Shown: positions 1 through 4,953 of the stretch, piece after piece
Position numbering within the stretch: position 1 is the stretch's first letter
Layout of the letters: the number at the start of each line of letters is the position of its first letter
Source: Deltaproteobacteria bacterium
GTDB lineage: Bacteria; Desulfobacterota; Desulfobaccia; Desulfobaccales; 0-14-0-80-60-11
Assembly (NCBI GenBank): GCA_016874945.1
Contig: VGSO01000076.1
Coordinates: 1 to 10,445, forward strand
Direction of reading: 5' to 3'
DNA: 10,445 bases
Translations under genes and position numbers: made by a program
The notes under the pieces: generated by a model
Told to the model about the DNA's origin: nothing
Databases searched by the model: none
What the model saw: the letters and a program-made list of their open reading frames with translations, nothing else

Positions 1-2
1 AG

Positions 3-113
3 GTCATCGATGTCCTGTGCGAGGCCATCCGCCCACTGTTCCAACAACCTGATCTGGTTCGATCAATGACCTGCTTCAACTGGATTAATACTCTATGTTT
101 GACGTATAATTAG
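3..113 (+). mobile_element. C-terminal fragment of a probable transposase (left edge)
   Basis: A frame open from the left edge codes for 36 residues and stops at 111-113. It reads as a helix containing CEAIRPLF, then QQPDLVRSM and a late FNWI. This resembles the tail of IS630-type DDE transposases, where a CEAW-like helix is followed by P...I.SI and an aromatic pair. That is a pattern match from memory, not an alignment. The start lies outside the window, so it is unclear whether the gene is complete. It could instead be the end of some other gene. No terminal inverted repeat was identified in the 80 bases after the stop. Confidence 0.35.
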
Positions 114-196
114 TATTAAGCGCTGTCGGTCTCAGAAACGGCGTTCATGACCGCCGGGCTCTGGGGGCTTTGTCTAGTCGGTAACTCTGGGCATGA

Positions 197-538
197 TTAA
201 TATTGCACCAGCCGGGCTTCGGGATGCCAATGGTTTTTGACAATCAACAGCCTAGCCTCTCGCCAATAGTCCTTGATTTCCCCCACGCTGAGAGGCTGGG
301 CGCCATATCCAACCTGCCTCACCTCGTGCAAAACCTCCGATGGCACCTGCAATTCACCCGGAGGCAGGTCACCGGCCTCCCGGGTCTTCCCCATAATCAC
401 CACCACGGGCCGGCCGTAATGGGGTCCTATCATGGTCCAGGTGATGGTGGCCGGATAGCTGATACAGCCGTTCCTATCCAGCGTTTTGCAATAAGCGTCA
501 AATTCCGAAAACATCGCCTTAACGTCTTTGGGTGTCAT
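197..538 (-). CDS. Hypothetical protein, 113 aa
   Basis: Family not recognised. The start is well supported: AGGAGA (545-550 on the complement) lies six bases before the ATG. The protein is soluble-looking, with no signal peptide or membrane segment. It has a hydrophobic strand around residues 44-50 (RPVVVIMG), a charged middle (GDLPPGELQVPSEVLHEV), and a Trp- and Arg-rich C-terminus (KDYWREARLLIVKNHWHPEA, roughly residues 88-108). The opposite strand is also open over the same bases, but that frame is rich in His/Pro/Gly, has no SD, and looks like a shadow. The gene stands alone between a transposase-like fragment and a MITE-like element, so it may be accessory. No function is proposed. Confidence 0.65.
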   Translation of the reverse strand: MTPKDVKAMFSEFDAYCKTLDRNGCISYPATITWTMIGPHYGRPVVVIMGKTREAGDLPPGELQVPSEVLHEVRQVGYGAQPLSVGEIKDYWREARLLIVKNHWHPEARLVQY

Positions 539-627
539 TTACGGTCTCCTGGCCTGCTGTCGGCGGGCAAGTCGGATGGTCTCTAAACTGAGAAATGGCG
601 CCAATTTCATGTTATGTCGAAGTATTT

Positions 628-873
628 GAGCCTCTTGCAAAATTATGCAGCCGCAGGCTTCAGCCTGCGCCGGCACAGGCTGGAAAGCCTGTGCTACTGA
701 ATCCGAGTTTCTGGTTTTTTCGCGAAGATTTTGCCTGTAACACCTTGATTTAATTAAAGTAATTAGGTCCTTTTTTAGTTTGGTTGCGGCCTTTAGGCCG
801 CGATGTGCTACCGGATATTTCTTTAAGCAACATGGGAAAATCGCAGCCTCAAAATGAATTTTGCAAGAGCCTC
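628..873. mobile_element. MITE-like element, 246 bp, with 17-bp inverted ends
   Basis: The left end GAGCCTCTTGCAAAATT (628-644) and the complement of the right end (857-873) match at 16 of 17 positions. ATTT is present immediately outside both ends (624-627 and 874-877), as expected of a 4-bp target duplication. No open frame inside is long enough for a transposase. The interior holds three short perfect palindromes (652-669, 673-694, 786-801). This fits a non-autonomous miniature element mobilised in trans. The parent IS family was not identified. The element fills most of the gap between the minus-strand gene at 197-538 and the repeat starting at 935. Confidence 0.65.
652..694. repeat. Paired REP-like hairpins inside the MITE-like element
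   Basis: There are two adjacent stem-loops: 8-bp arms CGCAGGCT/AGCCTGCG with a 2-base loop (652-669), and 9-bp arms GCACAGGCT/AGCCTGTGC with a GGAA loop (673-694). The second is followed by TAC (695-697). A third palindrome, GCGGCCT-TT-AGGCCGC (786-801), is followed by the similar tail TGTGCTACC. A near copy of the second hairpin lies at 9618-9641 (22 of 24 bases over the hairpin plus tail), so this is a dispersed repeat. Confidence 0.6.
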
Positions 874-934
874 ATTTGTTTCTCAATATCTTTTTCCCGG
901 GTTGATTAGATGTTAAAAACCCTGATGGTGGCAG

Positions 935-1022
935 TTATTACTCAGGTCACGTAATTATTCTCATTTCGCCAAATCAGTTACTTGAAATTTTAGTACTGAG
1001 GACTAAGGACTGAGTCTTCGCC
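935..1022 (+). repeat. Long inverted repeat, left copy (88 bp)
   Basis: The reverse complement of this stretch matches 4253-4333. Outside a short heptamer tract I count three mismatches in 67 aligned bases. The heptamer tract has three units here (ACTGAGG, ACTAAGG, ACTGAGT at 995-1015) against two in the right copy, which explains the 7-bp length difference. The two copies face each other across the whole cold shock/RRM/radical SAM block. The 61 bases between the MITE-like element and this repeat show nothing recognisable. Confidence 0.75.
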
Positions 1023-1058
1023 GTCCCCTTTCCGAACTATCACCTTCGATGCCAGCGA

Positions 1059-1346
1059 TCACCGGCCGTTGCGGCTACGGCGGCCAAAGGAGCATTTTGA
1101 CTGCGGCCTGTCTGCCTTGACTACCAGGGTGCGCCCGTCCACATGCCGGCCGTTGAGCATAGCAATGGCATTCTGGCTCTCCGCCAGGGTTTTCATCTCC
1201 ACAAAGCCGAAACCACAGGTCTGCCCGTTGTGCAGATAAGTGATGGTCTTGGCTGAGGCCACCAAGCCGGCCTCAGAAAAAAGGGTCGTCAACTGTTCTC
1301 CGGTCATTTGGTGGGGCAGGTTGCCCACGGATAATCTTTTACTCAT
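1059..1346 (-). CDS. RRM RNA-binding protein, diverged paralogue (95 aa)
   Basis: A single RNA recognition motif fills the protein: RNP2 at residues 5-10 is LSVGNL and RNP1 at 44-51 is CGFGFVEM. The start was placed at codon 12 of the longer frame because AGGAG (1353-1357) lies six bases upstream there. That start also gives exactly 95 residues, the same length as the RRM gene at 3132-3419, with about 54 of 95 residues identical by hand count. Two RNA-contact features differ from that copy: the RNP2 aromatic is Ser6 instead of Tyr, and the first RNP1 residue is Cys44 instead of Arg. The tail is Arg/Ser-rich rather than Gly-rich. It is the last gene of the minus-strand block, 84 bases after the radical SAM gene. 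The fold is near certain; RNA binding may be weakened or retuned. Confidence 0.85.
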   Translation of the reverse strand: MSKRLSVGNLPHQMTGEQLTTLFSEAGLVASAKTITYLHNGQTCGFGFVEMKTLAESQNAIAMLNGRHVDGRTLVVKADRPQSKCSFGRRSRNGR

Positions 1347-1430
1347 CACCTTCTCCTTGTCGGTCTTATCGGAAGGCATTTATTTGCGCCTTCTTTTCAG
1401 CCGCCTCGGCGCATAGCAGTTCGGTTCGGT

Positions 1431-2969
1431 TCACATGGTGGAGACGGCGCCCCTCTCGGGCTCTTCGAGTCCCAATTCAATCATCCTGGCCGGGAGATCG
1501 GGCTTACGGGTCAAAGTCCGGCGTCGAAAAGGGCTCCAGAGCAATTTTAGGATATCGGACTTCTTCATATGTCGGCCGAATATACGCAGGAGCTTATAGG
1601 TGCGGATGGGACGCCCGAAAATGCGGCGGGCAAAGAGCAAGGCGTAGCCTTTCATGCGCCGGCGATTCACCCTCTCGCTCGATAGAACGGAGGGGTCGAT
1701 GTCCGAACACTTGAACCATTTGTCCCAATCGCGCGCGTCGTCAATGATCCCGCGGTCGATATACTCCTGCCATAAAGGGGTGCCCCGGTAAACGCATAAG
1801 CGATTGAAACCGAAGGTGTCCAGCTTCAGCCGAGCGGCGAAACGGAAGCTGGCCAGGATATCCTCCTCGGTTTCGCCGGGAGAGCCGATGACAAAAAATC
1901 CGTGCACCCTGGCGATTCCATGCCGCTTCGCTTCACTGACCGCATGCTCCACCTGCTTCAGGGTCTGTTTTTTGTTCAGCCGATCAAGCACCTTTTGTGT
2001 ACCCGCCTCCACTCCAAACGCCAGGAAATTGCAGTTGGCCTTTTTCATGAGAGGCAGTTGATCGACCGCGACGGCATCCACCCTGCCTTCGCAGCCCCAC
2101 TGGAACTGTAGTCGGCGTTCAATGATGCCGCGGCAAACTTCGCTGATGCGCTTACGGTTAAGGAGAAAATGGTCATCGGTAAGGTAAATGGAACGATAGC
2201 CCATATCGTTCAATTGCTGCATTTCTCCCAAAACATGCTCCGAGGAACGGTAACGCCATTTGCCCCGGGCCAGGGAGGGAATATCGCAATATATGCAGGC
2301 ATAAGGGCAGCCTCGCGAGGTCTGCATGGTGCAAAATTTATCCAGAGAGAGGACCGCAGGGACGTCCAGGGGCAATGACTCGATGAAGTCGATGGGCAGG
2401 CTGGTCCGGTCAGGGTAAGGAAACTGATTCAGATCCCCAATGAGCGGACGTAAAACGTTCTCCACGATCTCCCCGCCGTTACGCCAGACCAGGCCGGCCA
2501 CCGAGCCTGGATCGGCGAGGTTGCTCAAATAATCCGGTAAGAGCTCTTCGCCTTCTCCGACCCCCACGCAATCAATGGCAGGGCAGTCTCCCAGAATGCG
2601 GTCCGAATTCATAGTGGCAAATGCTCCGCCCACGATGATGGGGATTTGCGGCGCTCCCAACTTTAATCGCTGGGCCAGGCTTTTGACCGCGGGGTAGGTG
2701 GTCGTGGAGAGGAAGGAGAGGGCAATGACGTCGGGCCGTTCTTCTGCTACAGCCTGAGCGATATGTTCCGCCTGCATCTGCGGGTGACACGTATCAAACA
2801 TCCGCACCCGGTGTCCATGCTGACGCAGGACCGGAGCGAGGGTCTGAATCCCCAAGGGCGGAAACCCCATCACTTTGATCCGCCCCTTGCCGGAGTTTGA
2901 TCTATCCAACTCCTTGGGGAGCAATCGGCAAAAGTTTTCGTCTCTAACATAAACCAAAAAGACCTTCAT
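1431..2969 (-). CDS. B12-binding-domain radical SAM protein (512 aa)
   Basis: The N-terminal third is a cobalamin-binding-like Rossmann domain: MKVFLVYV at the start, PPLGIQTLAPVLRQHGHRV, VGGAFAT, and a GVGEGEE turn near residue 138. The classical B12 base-off DxHxxG motif is not evident; FDTCHP sits near that place. The radical SAM core has the CxxxCxxC cluster motif GCPYACIYC, with Cys at about 221, 225 and 228, then GVEAG and FFVIGSPGETEEDI typical of the family. The C-terminal 80 residues are strongly basic. Substrate unknown. I chose codon 18 of the longest frame as start because AAGGA (2977-2981) lies seven bases upstream; the farther ATG at 3020 has no SD. The gene sits between two RRM genes on the same strand, but a terminator-like hairpin lies before it, so it may be only partly co-transcribed. 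Confidence 0.85.
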   Translation of the reverse strand: MKVFLVYVRDENFCRLLPKELDRSNSGKGRIKVMGFPPLGIQTLAPVLRQHGHRVRMFDTCHPQMQAEHIAQAVAEERPDVIALSFLSTTTYPAVKSLAQRLKLGAPQIPIIVGGAFATMNSDRILGDCPAIDCVGVGEGEELLPDYLSNLADPGSVAGLVWRNGGEIVENVLRPLIGDLNQFPYPDRTSLPIDFIESLPLDVPAVLSLDKFCTMQTSRGCPYACIYCDIPSLARGKWRYRSSEHVLGEMQQLNDMGYRSIYLTDDHFLLNRKRISEVCRGIIERRLQFQWGCEGRVDAVAVDQLPLMKKANCNFLAFGVEAGTQKVLDRLNKKQTLKQVEHAVSEAKRHGIARVHGFFVIGSPGETEEDILASFRFAARLKLDTFGFNRLCVYRGTPLWQEYIDRGIIDDARDWDKWFKCSDIDPSVLSSERVNRRRMKGYALLFARRIFGRPIRTYKLLRIFGRHMKKSDILKLLWSPFRRRTLTRKPDLPARMIELGLEEPERGAVSTM

Positions 2970-3042
2970 CGAAAAATCCTTCGCATCTGCCGACGCATAA
3001 AGACTGGCGGAACACGGCATCCGGTTCGGTTTCTGACAAGAA

Positions 3043-3062
3043 AGGCAGCCAAGAGGCCGCCT
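3043..3062 (-). terminator. Terminator-like hairpin between RRM and radical SAM genes
   Basis: In the minus-strand transcript an 8-bp stem (AGGCGGCC/GGCTGCCT, one G-U pair) with a TCTT loop is followed by TTCTTGT, a broken U tract. It lies downstream of the RRM stop at 3132 and upstream of the radical SAM start. It probably ends part of the transcripts from the cold shock promoter. Confidence 0.4.
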
Positions 3063-3087
3063 TTTGATTACCCGGAAGTCAAAGGAC

Positions 3088-3113
3088 CGGAAGTGGGCGA
3101 GCGCCCGCTTCCG
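3088..3113 (-). repeat. 12-bp hairpin after the RRM stop
   Basis: CGGAAGTGGGCG and CGCCCGCTTCCG form a 12-bp stem with one G-U pair and a two-base centre, about 20 bases past the RRM stop codon. No U tract follows on the minus strand, so it is more likely a 3' stabilising stem or part of a compound terminator with 3043-3062. Confidence 0.4.
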
Positions 3114-3131
3114 ACCTCTTGAACCCCGGTG

Positions 3132-3419
3132 CTAACGGTAACCGCCGCGGCCGCCGCCAAATCCGCTTCGTTGCTGCGGCTTGGCTTCATTGACTGCCAT
3201 GGGGCGCCCGTCAACATTCCGGCCATTGAGCATGGAAATGGCCTTCTGGCCGTCCATTTTGGTTTCCATTTCTACAAAACCGAAGCCGCGGGGTTGGCCC
3301 GTGTGCCGGTCAGTGATGATCTTGGCCGAGGTCACTTCGCCGGCCTCGGAAAAAAGAGTGTTCAGCTGTTCTTCGGTCATCTCGTAGGACAGATTGCCCA
3401 CGTACAATTTCATACTCAT
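3132..3419 (-). CDS. RRM RNA-binding protein, glycine-rich tail (95 aa)
   Basis: A canonical bacterial single-RRM protein of the glycine-rich type. RNP2 is LYVGNL (residues 5-10) and RNP1 is RGFGFVEM (44-51), both with the aromatics expected to stack on RNA. A short Gly/Arg tail (FGGGRGGYR) ends the protein. The start at MSMKLYV is preceded by AGGAG (3425-3429), five bases from the ATG. Proteins of this type in cyanobacteria and deltaproteobacteria are often cold-inducible RNA chaperones. Here the gene lies two genes downstream of a cold shock protein on the same strand, 74 bases after the small basic ORF. It is a paralogue of the 1059-1346 gene and appears to be the functional reference copy. 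Confidence 0.92.
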   Translation of the reverse strand: MSMKLYVGNLSYEMTEEQLNTLFSEAGEVTSAKIITDRHTGQPRGFGFVEMETKMDGQKAISMLNGRNVDGRPMAVNEAKPQQRSGFGGGRGGYR

Positions 3420-3493
3420 ATCTTCTCCTAGTTGGTTTAGCCGGTATGGACTTACCGGAGTTTTCCGGCAGCAGGTGTGCCCCTTCAGGACCT

Positions 3494-3640
3494 TTAAGTT
3501 CCTTCTTCAACCACCGCCGGCATTTCCTCCGCCGGCGGTGTAGTGGTTTTACTCTGGCGACGTTTCATTTTTTCGTCGTTCTTCTCTTTGCGGGCCAGCT
3601 CTTTGGCGCGCTTTTGCCAGCCGTAACGGTTCTTGGCCAA
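3494..3640 (-). CDS. Small basic protein, 48 aa, TTG start
   Basis: This frame was found by reading the gap between the RRM and cold shock genes. It starts at a TTG and codes for a protein whose first half is highly charged and lysine/arginine-rich (AKNRYGWQKRAKELARKEK), probably one helix, then a Thr/Pro/Glu tail ending VVEEGT. The SD candidate GAGAGG (3647-3652) lies six bases before the TTG, with AGGTGG overlapping it. Codon use and strand agree with its neighbours. The AKNxYGWxKRxKEL start recalls small uncharacterised proteins of Deltaproteobacteria, from memory only. A nucleic-acid or ribosome-associated role would fit the charge and neighbours but is inference. The 3' part of the coding sequence includes a strong inverted repeat. 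Confidence 0.6.
   Translation of the reverse strand: MAKNRYGWQKRAKELARKEKNDEKMKRRQSKTTTPPAEEMPAVVEEGT
3512..3540. repeat. 10-bp perfect inverted repeat in the 3' end of the small ORF
   Basis: CACCGCCGGC and GCCGGCGGTG are separated by 9 bases. The stem lies inside codons for the Pro/Glu-rich tail of the 48-aa protein. It could slow 3' exonuclease decay or act on the downstream RRM gene, but there is no U tract, so it is not a standard terminator. Confidence 0.5.
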
Positions 3641-3720
3641 GTTCCACCTCTCTAAGGGTCAAGGCGCCGGAACTCCGAGAGTCCCGAAACCGCCGGAGTC
3701 AGACGATTAGGCTTGGTGGC

Positions 3721-3924
3721 CTAAAGTTTTACCACGTTTTGGGCCTGAGGACCCTTGGGACCCTGGGTTACCTCAAACTCCACCGCCTGCTCTTCTGACA
3801 GGGTGCGGAAGCCTTCGCCCTTAATGGCGCTGTGATGCACAAACACATCCGGACCGCTTTGCCGAGCAATAAAGCCAAAGCCCTTGGAGTCATTAAACCA
3901 TTTTACCGTACCAGTTTCCTTCAT
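3721..3924 (-). CDS. csp: Cold shock protein, CspA family (67 aa)
   Basis: A complete single cold-shock domain of normal family length. It begins MKETGTVKWFNDSKGFGFI, with RNP1 KGFGFI at residues 14-19 and RNP2 VFVHH at 27-31, and ends with the usual GPKGPQAQNV segment. These OB-fold proteins bind single-stranded RNA/DNA and melt RNA structure in the cytoplasm. A longer frame begins at 3993, but the internal ATG is clearly the start: a full AGGAGGT (3931-3937) lies six bases upstream and the extra residues do not belong to the family. The gene is first in the minus-strand block and carries a long leader (about 150 bases) from a strong promoter, with a terminator inside the leader. Confidence 0.95.
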   Translation of the reverse strand: MKETGTVKWFNDSKGFGFIARQSGPDVFVHHSAIKGEGFRTLSEEQAVEFEVTQGPKGPQAQNVVKL

Positions 3925-3991
3925 TGTGAAACCTCCTGCAAATACTGCTAAGATATTCCCGCCAAAAAAGCAGGGCGCACAGCAGTCAGGC

Positions 3992-4029
3992 AAAAAAAAT
4001 CGGCCGGGAATTAGCAGCCCCGTCCGATT
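3992..4029 (-). terminator. Intrinsic terminator inside the csp leader (attenuator or sRNA end)
   Basis: In the minus-strand transcript AATCGG-A-CGGG pairs with CCCG-G-CCGATT (10 bp, one A/G mismatch, 10-base loop), followed directly by a run of T; counting the last two stem bases, eight Ts in a row. This is a textbook intrinsic terminator. It lies about 50-85 bases after the predicted start site and 67 bases before the csp ATG. GTCC and GGAC segments just upstream (around 4022-4041) could pair and disrupt the 5' arm. Confidence 0.7.
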
Positions 4030-4082
4030 CTTGTCCAGGACTTGTGGCCCTGATTTCAGTCTGACATGCTAAACTTGAATGG

Positions 4083-4110
4083 ATTTTACCGGAAAATTGT
4101 TTTATGTCAA
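4083..4110 (-). promoter_or_regulatory. Sigma70-type promoter for the csp block
   Basis: On the complement, TTGACA (4105-4110) and TAAAAT (4083-4088) are separated by 16 bases, with an A/T-rich run upstream (about 4111-4124). The -35 is a perfect consensus and the -10 matches 5 of 6. The start site should be near 4076, giving a leader of about 150 bases, as is common for cold shock genes. Confidence 0.75.
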
Positions 4111-4219
4111 GCTAATTAAAAAAACTGCCCGCAGCCTCTCGGGGTCTCCTATCAAGCTCCTATAACTATTACTCGGAGCCATTAATTGTTCCCATTATCC
4201 AAGGCAGGACTGAGTGATG

Positions 4220-4276
4220 AGGACTGAGGACTGAGTAATTTAAGATAGAGATGGCGAAGACTCAGTCCTCAGTCCT
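4220..4276. repeat. 17-bp perfect inverted repeat made of heptamers
   Basis: AGGACTGAGGACTGAGT (4220-4236) and its exact reverse complement (4260-4276) are separated by 23 bases. Both arms are built from the same GGACTGA heptamer, and the right arm is part of the long inverted repeat at 4253-4333. A cruciform or RNA hairpin is possible. Confidence 0.7.
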
Positions 4277-4333
4277 AAAAATTCAAGTAACTGATTTGGC
4301 GAAATGAGAACAATTGCGTGACCTGAGTAATAA
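4253..4333 (-). repeat. Long inverted repeat, right copy (81 bp)
   Basis: This is the inverted counterpart of 935-1022. It includes GGCGAAGACTC, two heptamers, then a 56-base segment containing CTGATTTGGCGAAATGAGAA and ending ACCTGAGTAATAA. It lies about 140 bases upstream of the csp promoter and marks the right border of the csp/RRM/radical SAM block. Confidence 0.75.
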
Positions 4334-4389
4334 GTCCAGCAATTCATAAATACACTAACGTTATTATATTTGAACAATAGCTTTTATAT

Positions 4390-4453
4390 GGCATGATAGC
4401 AACCGGAGGGGTTGCTCATGCCAAGGAAAAGCCCATATGAAATTATTCTTTCG
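4390..4453 (+). mobile_element. 5' remnant of an IS630-type transposase gene
   Basis: An ATG at 4418 begins MPRKSPYEIILS, which closely resembles the N-terminus of one group of IS630-family transposases (MPR.SPY.I.LS, then a helix-turn-helix). Similarity ends after 12 codons, where the sequence passes into a HigA-like frame. GGAGG (4405-4409) lies eight bases before the ATG, in the loop of a hairpin: GGCATGA..GCAACC (4390-4404) pairs with GGTTGCTCATGCC (4410-4422), and the start codon is inside the stem. The family call is from memory of a short motif. Confidence 0.45.
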
Positions 4454-4617
4454 CCTTGGTGGCACAGGCGGCCCTGCGCCTGGCCCGCTATTTCCACACC
4501 ACCCCCCAATTCTAACTCAACCTGCAAATGCACTACGACTTGAAAGTAGCCAAGGATAATAAGCTGGTGGAGAGGATTAATACCGTTTTCGGTTTTCGGT
4601 CTTCGGTTTTCGGTTAA
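4453..4617 (+). pseudogene. HigA-family antitoxin C-terminal remnant with a nonsense codon
   Basis: One frame reads ALRLARYFHTTPQF, then TAA (4513-4515), then continues in the same frame LNLQMHYDLKVAKD and LVERI, ending at 4615-4617. Intact HigA/XRE antitoxins have ALRLA.YFGT.PEFWLNLQ..YDL...... at this place, so the stop stands exactly where the conserved Trp codon should be. The N-terminal helix-turn-helix half is missing, replaced by the transposase remnant, and no HigB toxin gene lies nearby. The final codons run into a heptamer array. The antitoxin identity is well supported by the motif; the gene is not functional. Confidence 0.7.
4585..4612 (+). repeat. Heptamer array (GTTTTCG x4)
   Basis: Four exact-register 7-bp units: GTTTTCG, GTTTTCG, GTCTTCG, GTTTTCG. 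The array overlaps the 3' end of the HigA remnant. Read on the complement the units have the CCGAAAA pattern, like the CCTAAAA/CCTGAAA units found before the hydrolase gene. Confidence 0.8.
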
Positions 4618-4656
4618 AATAAATAAGATTTATCAATAAGTTACAGGTTGAGTTTG

Positions 4657-4684
4657 TTGCACCTGAAAGCGGACACGGTATAAT
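4657..4684 (+). promoter_or_regulatory. Possible promoter upstream of the chelatase gene
   Basis: A perfect TATAAT (4679-4684) is preceded at 16 bases by TTGCAC (4657-4662), a weak -35. Transcription would start near 4691 and give a leader of about 260 bases containing the G-rich run and four hairpins before the ATG at 4954. Confidence 0.4.
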
Positions 4685-4741
4685 AGGGATGTGAGAGAGA
4701 ATGAGGCTTTGATGACAAGGTAACTCAACACTAACAGATGT

Positions 4742-4927
4742 GCGAAGCAAAGCTTCGCCCCAAATGGGTTCCCAAGCGGAGCTGGGGAACCAGAATTAAT
4801 TTTAAGGGATTGGGGGTGGGGGTTTGGGGGAGGGGGTAAGGGGTTGCTGCCCTTAGCTCCCTCCCCCAAAAACCGGGCGCAGCCCGGTGGCCTTGGCGAT
4901 GGCAAGGGCATTAGCCCTTGCCATCGC
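4742..4927 (+). promoter_or_regulatory. Structured, G-rich leader region before the chelatase gene
   Basis: No gene is seen in this stretch. It holds perfect palindrome GCGAAGC-AAA-GCTTCGC (4742-4758); a 10-bp stem GGTTCCC.AGC/GCT.GGGAACC (4767-4791); a G-run series with five tracts of 4-5 G and 1-3 base loops (4812-4843); a partly overlapping G-rich/C-rich stem (4826-4867); CCGGGC-GCA-GCCCGG (4873-4887); and a 14-bp perfect stem GCGATGGCAAGGGC with loop ATTA (4896-4927) ending 26 bases before the ATG. No U tract follows the last stem. Control of the downstream gene is inferred from position only. Confidence 0.5.
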
Positions 4928-4953
4928 TGGTTTAAACAATGTAATATCGGAAT

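Noticed and set aside
139..156. CGGCG/CGCCG hairpin as terminator of the 197-538 gene
   Set aside because: The stem is only 5 bp and no U tract follows on the minus strand.
203..586. Plus-strand open frame of 127 codons over the hypothetical gene
   Set aside because: It has no SD and an unusual His/Pro/Gly-rich composition; the opposite strand has a strong SD and balanced composition.
3310..3510. Minus-strand open frame of 66 codons overlapping the RRM start
   Set aside because: It overlaps the RRM gene and the small TTG-start gene in another frame, with no conserved motif.
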